Assembly: GCA_002403305.1 (NCBI GenBank)
Contig: DHHM01000012.1
Location: 1 to 29,473, forward strand
Source of the DNA: Bacteroidales bacterium UBA4772
GTDB taxonomy: Bacteria; Bacteroidota; Bacteroidia; Bacteroidales; VadinHA17
Direction: 5' to 3'
DNA: 29,473 nucleotides
Below are positions 8,138-16,429 of the stretch, in pieces. The notes under the pieces were generated by a model. The model was not told the origin of the DNA, did not search any database, and was given only the letters and a program-made list of their open reading frames with translations. Numbering within the stretch: position 1 is the first letter of the stretch; each line of letters starts with the position of its first letter. The position numbers and the translations under genes were made by a program.

Positions 8138-8157
8138 TAGGACATAAGGCCATAAAT

Positions 8158-8811
8158 ATGCGAACAATAGAGGTCAGTAGACTTGGAAGCGAAAGCGGAA
8201 TCCCTCCGATGGAAGAGGTCTCGGCCCTGCTTGATGAGCTGGGCGAAGGACATGCCATTGACACAGTAAACTGGGAGTCATACACATACAAGCCGGAGGT
8301 GAGGTTCAACATAGCATGGGGCGACCGCGAGATTTACATCAAGTACTACGTCAGGGAGACGAACGTAAAGGCAGAGAAGAGTCGCACCAACGAGATGGTG
8401 TGTGAGGATTCGTGCGTGGAGTTCTTTGTCGCCCCGGCCGATGACGGCATATACTATAATTTTGAGTTCAATCCCATCGGCACGGCTCTGATGGGCTCGG
8501 GTCACGGCAGGCACGACAGTATCCGCGCTGACGAAACGCTCGTCAACGGCATACGGCGGCTGACAACCATGGGCGACGAGCCTTTTGCTGAAAAGACGGG
8601 CGACATCAGCTGGTCGCTCACCCTGGCCATACCGCTCGGCGCCTTTTTTCACCACAGGGTCGAAAACCTCGCCGGCAAAACATTCCGGGCCAATTTCTAC
8701 AAGTGCGGTGACATGCTCAGCAATCCGCATTATGTCACCTGGAACCCCGTCGGCACGGAGCAACCCGATTATCACCGTCCGGAATACTTCGGAGAACTGA
8801 AATTCATCTGA
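8158..8811 (+). CDS. CBM9-like carbohydrate-binding (DOMON-type) protein
   Basis: A 217-aa single-domain protein resembling the stand-alone carbohydrate-binding module family 9-like proteins common near Bacteroidota glycan genes. Recognisable elements are the early Trp/Pro segment (VNWESYTYKPEVRF), strand pairs such as DREIYIKYYVRE, and the highly typical EDSCVEFFVAP at 83-92 followed by YYNFEFNPIGTAL. No signal peptide is visible, so it may be cytoplasmic, which would be odd for a polysaccharide-capture role; a missed upstream start is possible but none is obvious. It follows ROK kinase 1 by 74 bp, has its own -7-like box, and is followed by a repeat tract. A role in binding a sugar or oligosaccharide is inferred from the fold. 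Confidence 0.75.
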   Translation: MRTIEVSRLGSESGIPPMEEVSALLDELGEGHAIDTVNWESYTYKPEVRFNIAWGDREIYIKYYVRETNVKAEKSRTNEMVCEDSCVEFFVAPADDGIYYNFEFNPIGTALMGSGHGRHDSIRADETLVNGIRRLTTMGDEPFAEKTGDISWSLTLAIPLGAFFHHRVENLAGKTFRANFYKCGDMLSNPHYVTWNPVGTEQPDYHRPEYFGELKFI

Positions 8812-8984
8812 AATCGCAAATCGCAAATCGCAAATCCAAATAAATCGTCAATTAAATCGCAAATCGCAAATCGCAATTCGCAAATCGCACATCCAAATAA
8901 ATCGTCAATTAAATCTAAAATCGCAATTCACAATTCGCAAATCCAAATAAATCGTCAATCGCAAATCGCAAATCGCAATTCAAC
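8812..8984. repeat. Tandem 7-mer ATCGCAA tract with three 18-bp cores
   Basis: The whole CBM9-to-phosphofructokinase spacer is repetitive. Variants of ATCGCAA are strung head to tail. The 18-bp core ATCCAAATAAATCGTCAA occurs exactly at 8834-8851, 8891-8908 and 8941-8958. Core spacings are 57 and 50 bp, a difference of one 7-mer, which fits slippage. The tract runs to within a few bases of the next ATG and leaves no room for a conventional promoter or RBS. Confidence 0.9.
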
Positions 8985-10190
8985 ATGATCAGGGGTAACG
9001 CAGTCATAGGTCAGTCCGGGGGTCCTACATCAGTGATCAACTCAAGCCTGGCAGGAGTCATAACCGCAGCAAAGACATCAGGAATTATTGATGGGGTCTA
9101 CGGCATGAACTACGGCATCGAGGGGTTCATGAACGAGTGGCTCTTCGACCTGGGAGCGCAGCCTGACAGCATCGTTGAAGGACTCCGCCGCACTCCTTCG
9201 TCAGCCCTCGGCTCCTCGCGCCACAAGCTGAAGGATGAGGATTTACCGAAGATACTCAAGGTACTCGAGAAATATGATATCCGCTATTTCTTCCTCATAG
9301 GAGGCAATGACACCATGGATACGGTGCACCGTGTTGAGGCCTACTGCCGCAGTCACAGCTATGAGCTCACCGGCGTCGGCATCCCCAAGACGGTCGATAA
9401 CGACCTCTTCGGCACGGACCACACCCCAGGCTTTGCCTCAGCGGCATGGTCGAACATCCTCAACGTGATGCAGGGCGGCATGCTTGCCCGCGACATGAAG
9501 AAGGTAGATCAGTTTGTCGTATACCAGACCATAGGCCGCGATGCCGGATGGCTGGCAGCAGCAACAGCCGTTGCGCGGCGGGAGGAGGATGACGCACCTC
9601 ACCTCATCTATACCCCCGAGCATACCTTCGTAAGGGAGAGCTTCCTTGCCGATGTGGAGAGCTGCATCCGCAGATACGGATGGGTGTCGGTGGTATGCGG
9701 CGAGGGCCTCAAGTATGAAGACGGGACTCCCGTCAGCGCATCTCAGGTAACAGACAAGTTCAGCAACACCGAATTCGGTGCCATGGGAGGTGCCAGCGTG
9801 GGCCTCACCCTTCACGGGATGATCTCTTCGGAGTTCGGCCTGCGGGGTGAATTCCAGATCACCGAGTCACTAATTATGAGCGATCATGTGCGGGCTCTGC
9901 AGGTCGACCTCGGGGAAGCATGGCAGTGCGGCGTGGAAGCAGTTCGCATGGCCGAACGGGGCGAGTCAGGTTTCATGGTTACCATTGACCGTATTTCTGA
10001 CAGTCCCTACGAGGTGAAGTACGGCAGAGTGCCCCTCAGCGAGGTGGCCGTCGCTGCCAGGCCCATGCCGGCAGACTATTTCAATGCTGCCGGTAACTTC
10101 GTATCCGAAGCCTTCATGAGATATATAAAGCCGCTGACGGCACCCCTGCCTGATTTTGTGCGACTGAAAAGGATTATGGTTCTTAAATGA
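8985..10190 (+). CDS. Pyrophosphate-type 6-phosphofructokinase
   Basis: A 401-aa PfkA-superfamily enzyme phosphorylating fructose-6-phosphate, central to glycolysis. GQSGGPTSVINSS at 9-21 is the phosphate-donor loop. The donor-specificity residues indicate pyrophosphate rather than ATP: GGNDT at 106-110 has Asp109 where ATP enzymes have Gly, and PKTVDND at 134-140 has Lys135 where ATP enzymes have Gly. The catalytic Asp138 is present, and GRDAGWLAAATA follows at 184-195. The Asn in GGND replaces the usual Asp, as in a known subgroup of the family. Its place among sugar-kinase and amino-sugar genes suggests it handles hexose phosphates produced by them. The start codon directly abuts a tandem-repeat tract, so its expression may depend on the repeat or on readthrough from upstream. 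Confidence 0.9.
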   Translation: MIRGNAVIGQSGGPTSVINSSLAGVITAAKTSGIIDGVYGMNYGIEGFMNEWLFDLGAQPDSIVEGLRRTPSSALGSSRHKLKDEDLPKILKVLEKYDIRYFFLIGGNDTMDTVHRVEAYCRSHSYELTGVGIPKTVDNDLFGTDHTPGFASAAWSNILNVMQGGMLARDMKKVDQFVVYQTIGRDAGWLAAATAVARREEDDAPHLIYTPEHTFVRESFLADVESCIRRYGWVSVVCGEGLKYEDGTPVSASQVTDKFSNTEFGAMGGASVGLTLHGMISSEFGLRGEFQITESLIMSDHVRALQVDLGEAWQCGVEAVRMAERGESGFMVTIDRISDSPYEVKYGRVPLSEVAVAARPMPADYFNAAGNFVSEAFMRYIKPLTAPLPDFVRLKRIMVLK

Positions 10191-10266
10191 AACTCACATG
10201 AGTACGGACTCGCATAAAGATTTGAATACTAAATTTCTTGCGGGTCCATTCTGACAGATGAAAAAT
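10189..10266. repeat. Palindromic leader element, copy 2 (degenerate, upstream of PIG-L gene)
   Basis: Left arm GAAACTCACATGA (10189-10201) overlaps the phosphofructokinase stop codon. The right part reads TTTCTTGCGGGTCCATTC followed by GATGAAAAATTATT. Order and spacing match the other copies, but the arms pair poorly. This looks like a decayed or diverged copy. Confidence 0.5.
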
Positions 10267-10294
10267 TATTTTACAGACAAATAGAAGGGAAGAT

Positions 10295-11062
10295 ATGGCA
10301 ACGGAATTCAACAAGGTAGCTCTCTCCATCAACGCTCATCCTGATGATGCGGAGGCATGGAACGCCGGAGTACTCAAGCTCCTGCACGACAGAGGATACA
10401 AAATAGTAATCGCCACCATGACCGGCGGAGGCCTGGGCGGATGCAACATGTCTATGGAGGAGACCGCCGGTGTGCGGTATGAAGAGGCCAGGGCGGCAGC
10501 AGCAGTCCTCGACGCAGAGTACTATACCATGGGAGGCACCGACGGCTCCCTCTTTGACACCCCTGAGCTGAGGCTCAAAACCATATCGCTGATGCGTAAG
10601 GTGAGGGCAGGGATCGTCTTCACCCATCTGCCCAACGACTATCACCCTGACCACCGGGCTACCGCGGCCATCGTGGAGGCGGCAGCGATGGTGGCATCGC
10701 TTGACCCGGTGCCCGTGACGGAGAAGCCGCTGGAGGTGACGCCCCTGCTCTACCACACCTCGCCGCTCACCCTGAGCGACCCCCTGGGGTCACAGCTCAC
10801 CCCGCCCCACTTCTTCGTCGATGTCATCAGCGCCGTGCAGACCAAGATTGAGATGCTCGGCAAACATCAGTCGCAGCTCGACCTGATGAAGCACATGCAT
10901 AAGATCGACGATTTCTTCGGCTATGTCCTGGAGGGCAACAGGAACTACGGAAAGATGGCAGGAGTGGAGTATGCCGAAGTCTACTGGCAGCATCTCGGGG
11001 GCGGATTCCAGAAAGACCCGCAGGTGCAGCGCGACCTGCATGAATTCATTGTAAAACACTAA
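10295..11062 (+). CDS. PIG-L (LmbE-like) family deacetylase
   Basis: A 255-aa zinc-dependent N-deacetylase of the PIG-L/LmbE family, which acts on GlcNAc-containing substrates. The metal motif NAHPDDAE holds His15 and Asp18 with Asp17 as likely base, and the second block is DYHPDHRAT with His117, Asp119 and His120. No signal peptide is present, so the substrate is probably a cytosolic amino sugar or its glycoside. A purine-rich GAAGGGAAG lies just before the ATG. The stop is 11 bp from the start of the SIS gene, so the two are an operon. Deacetylation followed by a GlmS/NagB-like SIS enzyme would make a GlcNAc breakdown route; that is inference. Confidence 0.9.
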   Translation: MATEFNKVALSINAHPDDAEAWNAGVLKLLHDRGYKIVIATMTGGGLGGCNMSMEETAGVRYEEARAAAAVLDAEYYTMGGTDGSLFDTPELRLKTISLMRKVRAGIVFTHLPNDYHPDHRATAAIVEAAAMVASLDPVPVTEKPLEVTPLLYHTSPLTLSDPLGSQLTPPHFFVDVISAVQTKIEMLGKHQSQLDLMKHMHKIDDFFGYVLEGNRNYGKMAGVEYAEVYWQHLGGGFQKDPQVQRDLHEFIVKH

Positions 11063-11073
11063 AACGTACTATA

Positions 11074-12090
11074 ATGAACCTTAAAGAGAAAAAATACGGA
11101 CAGTTCGCCCTCGTGCGCGAGATGATGGAGACACCGGGAATCATCAAAGCCTTCTCTGCTGATGCCTCCAATCCCTTCGTCAAAGCCCTGAAAAGGAAAA
11201 AAGGACTCTTCCTGACAGGAGAGGGGAGCAGCAGGCTCTTTCCCGCAAAAAGGACCATCTTCTCATCACTAAAGAAGGATTTTGTCATTCCTGTGATAAC
11301 TGAAGGATGCACGCAGTCGCTCGACTATAACCTCCGCGACTTTGCGGTGTTTGCCGCCTCCAACTCTGGACAGACCAAGGAGGTGATACGCCTCGTCAAC
11401 GCCCTGAAAAAGAAGAAGCACGATGCCGTCTTCGGACTCACGGCCAACAAAAATACGAAGCTTGAAGAGTTCGCCGATGCGGCGCACGTGCTGAGCTGCG
11501 GCAGGGAGGATGCCGTCGCTGCCACCAAATCGGTGGTGGAGCAGGCACTCTTCTATGATTCGTTGCTGCGTAACCTGCGGGGCGAAAAGATGGCAGGACT
11601 GAAGAAAGCCTCGGAACAGGCTGAAGAGGTGCTGACGGCAAAGATTGACAAAAAGATCATTAGTATGGTCACCAATGCCGACATGATATATTTTGCCGGG
11701 CGCGACAACGGTGTTGCTGCCGAGCTGGCCCTCAAGACCAATGAGATCACCCGCAAGAAGTCGGCCTTCCTTGAGGGTACCTTCGCCCTCCACGGCATCG
11801 AGGAGGTGATGAACAAAAACGAGGTGCTCATCTGGGTCGATCCCTTCGAGCATGACCATGACAAGTTCATGGAGTGCATCGTCAAGGGTGCCGGGGTGAA
11901 CGTCATCGCCATAGCAAAGGAGAAGACCATCTTCCCCACCATCGTCATACCCGACGGAAAGGATTTCTCAGAATATCTCCAGATGATGGCCGGGTGGAAC
12001 ATACTGGTGGAGACCGGCATCGCCCTGAACATCGATCTCGATCACCCGAGACGTGCCCGTAAGGTTGGCAATGAGTATGTTCCTGAGTAA
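11074..12090 (+). CDS. Double SIS-domain sugar-phosphate isomerase/deaminase (GlmS isomerase-like)
   Basis: A 338-aa protein made only of two SIS domains, like the isomerase half of GlmS without the glutaminase. The first SIS carries LTGEGSSR at 47-54 and SNSGQTKEVI at 96-105; the linker has GREDAVAATKSVVEQ at 143-157, the hallmark of the GlmS/AgaS group. The second SIS includes YFAGRDNGVAAELALKTNEI and LHGIEEV. Such stand-alone proteins deaminate or isomerise glucosamine-6-phosphate or related aldose/ketose phosphates. Coupling to the PIG-L deacetylase 11 bp upstream and a ROK kinase downstream fits glucosamine-6-phosphate to fructose-6-phosphate conversion. Family is firm; the substrate is inferred. 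Confidence 0.85.
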   Translation: MNLKEKKYGQFALVREMMETPGIIKAFSADASNPFVKALKRKKGLFLTGEGSSRLFPAKRTIFSSLKKDFVIPVITEGCTQSLDYNLRDFAVFAASNSGQTKEVIRLVNALKKKKHDAVFGLTANKNTKLEEFADAAHVLSCGREDAVAATKSVVEQALFYDSLLRNLRGEKMAGLKKASEQAEEVLTAKIDKKIISMVTNADMIYFAGRDNGVAAELALKTNEITRKKSAFLEGTFALHGIEEVMNKNEVLIWVDPFEHDHDKFMECIVKGAGVNVIAIAKEKTIFPTIVIPDGKDFSEYLQMMAGWNILVETGIALNIDLDHPRRARKVGNEYVPE

Positions 12091-12234
12091 AAGCCGGCCT
12101 GACGCTCTTGCTGTCACTGCAGTCTTTTACGCCCTGGCCGTTACTGCTTTCCCTGCAGTCCCTGACGTTACTGGCGCAATGACACCTGCAGCGCCGCGAC
12201 ATATTTTTTGTCTGTATGAACTAAAACGTATATT

Positions 12235-12242
12235 TACCTTTG
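12235..12242 (+). promoter_or_regulatory. -7 box upstream of ROK kinase 2
   Basis: TACCTTTG matches TAnnTTTG exactly, about 19 bp before the ATG. A TTTG at 12207-12210 is a possible -33 box, with a slightly long 24-bp spacer. The ~170-bp gap after the SIS gene also supports a separate promoter. Confidence 0.5.
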
Positions 12243-12261
12243 GGTTTGATAAATTATTTTA

Positions 12262-13233
12262 ATGGAAAAGGAAAAGGTTGTTATCGGGATTGATATCGGA
12301 GGCACCAACACTGTCTTAGGGGTCGTTGACAGGAGCGGCAGGATACTGGCAGAAGACTGCATCACCACCAGTCACTACGACGAGCCTGAGGTGTTCGTTG
12401 CCGCCCTCTATGAGAAGATAATGATAACCGTCCCGAAGATCGGCCGTGAGGTTGAAGTGCTGGGCTTCGGCATTGGCGCCCCCATGGGCAACATCAACAA
12501 AGGGACCATAGAGTACCCTGCCGATCTTCCCTGGAAGGGCATCATACCGCTGGCAGAGATATTTTCCAGGCATACCGACCTTCCCGTCATCGTCACCAAT
12601 GATGCCAATGCCGCTGCCGTGGGAGAGATGATTTACGGTGGCGCCAAGGGGATGAAGAACTTCGTGGTAATTACCCTGGGCACGGGCCTGGGCAGTGGGT
12701 TTGTCGTTGACGGGAAGCTGGTCTACGGGCAGGATGGCTTCGCGGGTGAGATAGGCCATACCTCCATCAGGCCCGGGATGTCTAACCGCGACTGCGGATG
12801 CGGACGCAAGGGATGTCTCGAGACCTATGTCTCTGCCACGGGACTCAAACGCACGGTGTTGAAGATACTGGCCGACAGGCTGGAGGACAGTGAGTTGCGG
12901 CGTTACAGCTTTGATGAGCTCGATTCGAAGAAGATTTATGAGGCTGCACGCCGCGGTGATATATTAGCCCTCGCCGCCTTTGAACATACGGGGGCCATGC
13001 TCGGGTATAAACTGGCCGATGTGGTGGCGCATACCAACCCGGAGGCCATATTCCTCTTCGGAGGACTGGCCCTGGCCAAGGAGCTGATATTCGAGCCGGC
13101 ACAGAAACATATGGAACAGAACCTGCTCTATATCTATCGCGACAAGGTGAAACTGCTGCCCTCGGAGCTCAGCACACATAACGCCGCCCTGCTCGGTGCA
13201 AGCTCCCTGGTGTGGTCTGAAAACGAAGAGTAG
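12262..13233 (+). CDS. ROK family sugar kinase 2
   Basis: A 323-aa ROK kinase, clearly paralogous to the kinase at 7130: both share the pattern IGxGAPxxNxNKGTIExxxxLxWKGIxPL and the same C-terminal layout. Features are DIGGTNTVLG at 11-20, catalytic Asp114 in VTNDANAAAVGE, LGTGLGSG, His166 and the zinc cysteines 178, 180 and 185 in DCGCGRKGCLE. Differences cluster in the loop before the zinc site (SIRPGMSNRD) and the C-terminal third, which may reflect another sugar specificity. It likely completes a set of one kinase for each released sugar (for example glucose/mannose versus an amino sugar). Substrate assignment is not possible from motifs. Confidence 0.92.
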   Translation: MEKEKVVIGIDIGGTNTVLGVVDRSGRILAEDCITTSHYDEPEVFVAALYEKIMITVPKIGREVEVLGFGIGAPMGNINKGTIEYPADLPWKGIIPLAEIFSRHTDLPVIVTNDANAAAVGEMIYGGAKGMKNFVVITLGTGLGSGFVVDGKLVYGQDGFAGEIGHTSIRPGMSNRDCGCGRKGCLETYVSATGLKRTVLKILADRLEDSELRRYSFDELDSKKIYEAARRGDILALAAFEHTGAMLGYKLADVVAHTNPEAIFLFGGLALAKELIFEPAQKHMEQNLLYIYRDKVKLLPSELSTHNAALLGASSLVWSENEE

Positions 13234-13274
13234 CCGCTTATTGGCGGACTGCTCATCTTAAAAGGAATTGCCGG

Positions 13275-13646
13275 ATGATGGTGAGTTATATCATAGGAGC
13301 TCTGCTGATAGTGATTGTCTTCTCGATCGCCTGGGCTTACCTTAAGCCTCATAAGCTGCATCACTCACGGCCTCTCTCAACGCTGGCACTCAAAGCCAGC
13401 TACCTGTTATATCTTCTGGTGCTGCTGGTAATAATCTATCTTGCAAGCCTCAGGGGAGGAGGGCTGAGCCAGGTGTTCGACGGCGCCAGGTTCTTCATCT
13501 TCCTGGTGGTGCTGTTCGTTCCCACGGCAGCACTGCTGTCGCGCAAGATAACCCGGTTCAGCGCAAAGCGGGTGCGCTACAACATCATCTTTGCAGCGGT
13601 GAACCTCATCATGATATTTACCCTGATACTGCTTTACACTCTGTAA
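13275..13646 (+). CDS. Small hypothetical membrane protein, four TM segments
   Basis: A 123-aa protein I do not recognise. Hydrophobic segments at about 3-22, 42-58, 71-88 and 103-122 suggest four transmembrane helices. The loops are short; the first (LKPHKLHHSRPL) and third (SRKITRFSAKRVR) are strongly basic and therefore probably cytoplasmic. No catalytic motif is visible. It starts 41 bp after ROK kinase 2 and could be cotranscribed. A palindromic leader element begins 17 bp after its stop. Coding potential is supported by the good helix pattern and the tight fit between neighbours. Confidence 0.7.
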   Translation: MMVSYIIGALLIVIVFSIAWAYLKPHKLHHSRPLSTLALKASYLLYLLVLLVIIYLASLRGGGLSQVFDGARFFIFLVVLFVPTAALLSRKITRFSAKRVRYNIIFAAVNLIMIFTLILLYTL

Positions 13647-13662
13647 CTGTCATTCACCTAAC

Positions 13663-13740
13663 GAAACGTACATGAGCAGGAACTCACAATGGAAAATGAT
13701 TATTTACTTCATGTAAGTTCCATTCGACCAATGAAATAAT
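13663..13740. repeat. Palindromic leader element, copy 3 (upstream of acyl-CoA ligase)
   Basis: Left arm GAAACGTACATGA (13663-13675) and right arm TCATGTAAGTTCC (13709-13721) pair at 11 of 13 positions. The right half, through CCATTCGACCAATGAAATAAT, is identical to copy 4. Confidence 0.75.
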
Positions 13741-13765
13741 CATTAAATAATCAAATAAAAAAGAG

Positions 13766-13773
13766 TACATTTG
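13766..13773 (+). promoter_or_regulatory. -7 box upstream of acyl-CoA ligase
   Basis: TACATTTG matches TAnnTTTG exactly, 28 bp before the ATG, just downstream of leader element copy 3. No strong -33 box was found in the A/T-rich spacer. Confidence 0.5.
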
Positions 13774-13801
13774 CTATAGAAATCAGAAAAACTCCAAAAT
13801 T

Positions 13802-15454
13802 ATGATCAAAGAACGATTTATCACCTATGTGGAGGAGAGCATCAAAAATAACTGGAATATTGAGGCTCTCTCCAATTACCGTGAAAAGGGATATACCTAC
13901 AAAGAGATTGCTGAGATAATGGTGAAACACCATATCGTCTTCAGGGAGAACGGCATACTTGAGGGCGACAAGATAGCGCTGCTGGGCAGAAACTCAGCAC
14001 ACTGGTGTGCCATGTATCTTGCAGTGGTGACCTACGGTGGCGTGGTGGTACCCATCCTTCCCGACTTCAAGCCTGAAGACCTCCACAATATCATAAACCA
14101 CTCCGATGCAAAGTTGATATTCGTCGACGACAAGATATGGGAGCTGCTCGACCCCGAAAAGATGAAAGAGCTGAAATGTGCCGTGAGCCTAGACACCTTC
14201 AAAGTGACCATGAGCCGTTCTGACAGGATGGCCAACAGCTTCGAAAAGATTGACGAGAGCTTCGCGAAGGCCTTTCCCGTGTTCAGCCCCACAGACATAC
14301 TCTTTTCTGAGATTGACAATGAGCAGATGGCAGTCCTGAGTTACACATCAGGAACCACCGGCTTCTCCAAGGGGGTGATGATACCACACAGGAGCCTGGC
14401 TGCCAACGTACGCTATGCCCAGGAGAACATGCCCCTGGAGCCGGGAGATCCGGTTGTCTCCTTCCTGCCGCTGGCACATACCTACGGCTGTGCCTTCGAG
14501 TTTCTCTTCCCCTTCACCTACGGATGCCATATCACCATTCTGACCAAGACACCGTCGCCGCAGATACTGCTGCAGGCCTTTAAGGAGATTCGACCCAGGC
14601 TGATAATCTCTGTGCCGCTGGTGATAGAGAAGGTATACAAGGAGCAGGTACTGCCGGTGATCAGCAAGCCGGCCATGAAGCTGATGCTCAAGGTGCCCGG
14701 CATAAATAAGGTTCTGTTCAGGAAGATACACGAGAAGCTGGAGACCAGCTTCGGCGGCCGCTTCAAGGAGCTGGTCATCGGTGGCGCAGCCTTCAATCCC
14801 GATGCCGAAAAATTCTTCAGAAAGATCGGGCTGCGCTTCTCTGTCGGATACGGCATGACCGAGTGCGGTCCGCTCATCAGCTATGACGGATGGAAGACAG
14901 CGAGGATGGGATCATGCGGTAAGTCTGTCGATACCCTCGAGGTGAAGATCGATTCGCCCGACCAGGAGAATACCGTGGGTGAGATAATACTGCGCGGCGA
15001 TAACGTGATGCTGGGTTATTATAAAAACGAAGCGGCAACCAACGCCATCATTGATGAGAACGGCTGGATGCATACCGGTGACCTGGGCGTGATTGACAGA
15101 GACGGTTATATATATATCAGGGGCAGGAGCAAGGATATGCTGCTGGGCCCGTCAGGAAAGAACATCTACCCTGAGGAGATAGAATCACTGATAAGCAACT
15201 ATAAATATGTCACCGAGGCGATAGTAATCTCTGAAAACAACAAGCTTATCGGGCTTGTCTATCCCAACTACGAGGCCCTCCTGGCTGACGGCATAGGAGA
15301 GGACGGAGTGGCCTCCGCCCTCGACCAGATACGCAAGGAGGTAAACCACCGCCTGCCGGATTATATGGTCGTATCAAAATACCGCATCCACCCCGAGGAG
15401 TTTGCCAAGACACCCAAGAGGAGCATCAAGCGCCATCTCTATATGAAGGAATAA
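13802..15454 (+). CDS. AMP-dependent acyl-CoA synthetase (long-chain fatty acid--CoA ligase type)
   Basis: A 550-aa adenylate-forming enzyme activating a fatty acid with ATP and CoA. The AMP-binding P-loop is YTSGTTGFSKG at 181-191. Further core motifs are FLPLAHTYG, the acyl-adenylate motif GYGMTECGP, TGDLGVIDRDGYIYIRGRSK with the ATP-ribose-binding Asp and hinge Arg, and a C-terminal Lys-bearing tail (FAKTPKRSIKRH) containing the catalytic A10-type Lys. Length is slightly short of the ~600-aa bacterial FadD-like enzymes but complete. No membrane segment is seen. It has its own -7 box and a leader element upstream, so it is probably transcribed separately from the sugar genes. Chain-length specificity cannot be read from the sequence. 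Confidence 0.92.
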   Translation: MIKERFITYVEESIKNNWNIEALSNYREKGYTYKEIAEIMVKHHIVFRENGILEGDKIALLGRNSAHWCAMYLAVVTYGGVVVPILPDFKPEDLHNIINHSDAKLIFVDDKIWELLDPEKMKELKCAVSLDTFKVTMSRSDRMANSFEKIDESFAKAFPVFSPTDILFSEIDNEQMAVLSYTSGTTGFSKGVMIPHRSLAANVRYAQENMPLEPGDPVVSFLPLAHTYGCAFEFLFPFTYGCHITILTKTPSPQILLQAFKEIRPRLIISVPLVIEKVYKEQVLPVISKPAMKLMLKVPGINKVLFRKIHEKLETSFGGRFKELVIGGAAFNPDAEKFFRKIGLRFSVGYGMTECGPLISYDGWKTARMGSCGKSVDTLEVKIDSPDQENTVGEIILRGDNVMLGYYKNEAATNAIIDENGWMHTGDLGVIDRDGYIYIRGRSKDMLLGPSGKNIYPEEIESLISNYKYVTEAIVISENNKLIGLVYPNYEALLADGIGEDGVASALDQIRKEVNHRLPDYMVVSKYRIHPEEFAKTPKRSIKRHLYMKE

Positions 15455-15470
15455 CGCCCTGAAAATTGAT

Positions 15471-15489
15471 GAGGCCCGTGAAGGGCCTC
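15471..15489 (+). terminator. Hairpin between acyl-CoA ligase and ispD
   Basis: GAGGCCC (15471-15477), loop GTGAA, GGGCCTC (15483-15489) form a perfect 7-bp stem. Only a short mixed tract (TCTGTT) follows, so it is a weak intrinsic terminator or an attenuator ahead of ispD. Confidence 0.55.
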
Positions 15490-15506
15490 TCTGTTAAAAG
15501 GCCAGA

Positions 15507-16181
15507 GTGAAGAAGTACTGCATAATAGTAGCCGGTGGCAGCGGACGCAGGATGAAGTCGTCACTGCCAAAACAGTTTCTCCTCCTTGACGGGAAGCCGC
15601 TGCTAATGCATACCGTGGAGAGGTTCCGCTCCTTTGATGTGAACATGGAGATCATATTGGTGCTGCCTGATGAACATATTTCACTGTGGGAGAGCCTCAT
15701 CACGGAACTCTCGTTTGATGTCACCCACAGTGTGGTACCGGGCGGGGAGGAGAGGTTTCACTCAGTGAAGGCAGGACTGGCCCTGGTGACGGATGAGTCG
15801 CTGGTGGCAATACATGATGGCGTCAGGCCACTGGTGAGCAATGATACGATATGGCGCTGCTTTGCCGATGCCGAGGAGTTTGGCAGCGCGGTTCCGTTCG
15901 TCGAGCCGGCAGACTCGGTAAGGATCCTCGACGGCGATGACAGCAGGCCGCTGCCGCGAAAGGAGATACGACTGGTGCAGACACCGCAGGTGTTCCGCAG
16001 CAACGTGATCATTGCTGCATATGATCGGGGGTTCGACCCTGCATTCACCGACGATGCCACGGTGGCGGAGGCGGCAGGGATAAAGGTGCATCTGACCCAC
16101 GGCAACAGGGAGAATATTAAGATCACCACCCCTGAAGACCTGGCTGTGGCCAATACACTGTTTAAGCTGCTTAAGCAGTGA
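15507..16181 (+). CDS. ispD: 2-C-methyl-D-erythritol 4-phosphate cytidylyltransferase
   Basis: IspD transfers CMP from CTP to methylerythritol 4-phosphate in the MEP isoprenoid pathway. The 224-aa protein has the CTP-binding motif VAGGSGRRM at 8-16 with PKQF at 21-24, the HDGVRPLVS block, and LVQTPQVFR plus FTDDATVAE near the C terminus, all diagnostic. The start is GTG 15507, preceded by AAAAGG at a suitable distance; no in-frame ATG precedes the conserved motif. A hairpin sits just upstream. It is the only MEP-pathway gene here and is followed by a tandem-repeat tract. Confidence 0.94.
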   Translation: MKKYCIIVAGGSGRRMKSSLPKQFLLLDGKPLLMHTVERFRSFDVNMEIILVLPDEHISLWESLITELSFDVTHSVVPGGEERFHSVKAGLALVTDESLVAIHDGVRPLVSNDTIWRCFADAEEFGSAVPFVEPADSVRILDGDDSRPLPRKEIRLVQTPQVFRSNVIIAAYDRGFDPAFTDDATVAEAAGIKVHLTHGNRENIKITTPEDLAVANTLFKLLKQ

Positions 16182-16194
16182 AAATGACTGAGGG

Positions 16195-16378
16195 GCGGCC
16201 CGGTGGCCGGAAGCAAGTTGGCCCGGTGCCCGGAAATATGGCGGCCCGGTGGCCGGAAGCAAGTTGGCCCGGTGCCCGGAAATATGATGGCCCGGTGGCC
16301 GGAAGCAAGTTGGCCCGGTGCCCGGAAATATGGCAGCCCGACAGCCGGAAGCAAGTTGGCCCGGTGCCCGGAAATATG
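16195..16378. repeat. 46-bp tandem repeat, four copies
   Basis: Four contiguous 46-bp units: 16195-16240, 16241-16286, 16287-16332 and 16333-16378. Copies 1-3 are nearly identical; copy 4 differs in the first ~12 bases (CAGCCCGACAGCC). A partial fifth unit (TTGGCCCG) follows. Each unit has two related halves built on GGCCCGGTGGCCGG and GGCCCGGTGCCCGG, separated by AAGCAAGTT and AAATATG. It fills most of the ispD/GNAT spacer and is very GC-rich. Confidence 0.95.
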
Positions 16379-16429
16379 TTGGCCCGCGTGTACTGCAGAT
16401 AAACAGGAAGTAATGAATCTCACTGACTG

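Noticed and set aside
16195..16378. CRISPR array
   Set aside because: The units are contiguous with no unique spacers, there are only four, and no cas genes are near. The same reasoning rejects the 8812-8984 and 24450-24590 repeats.
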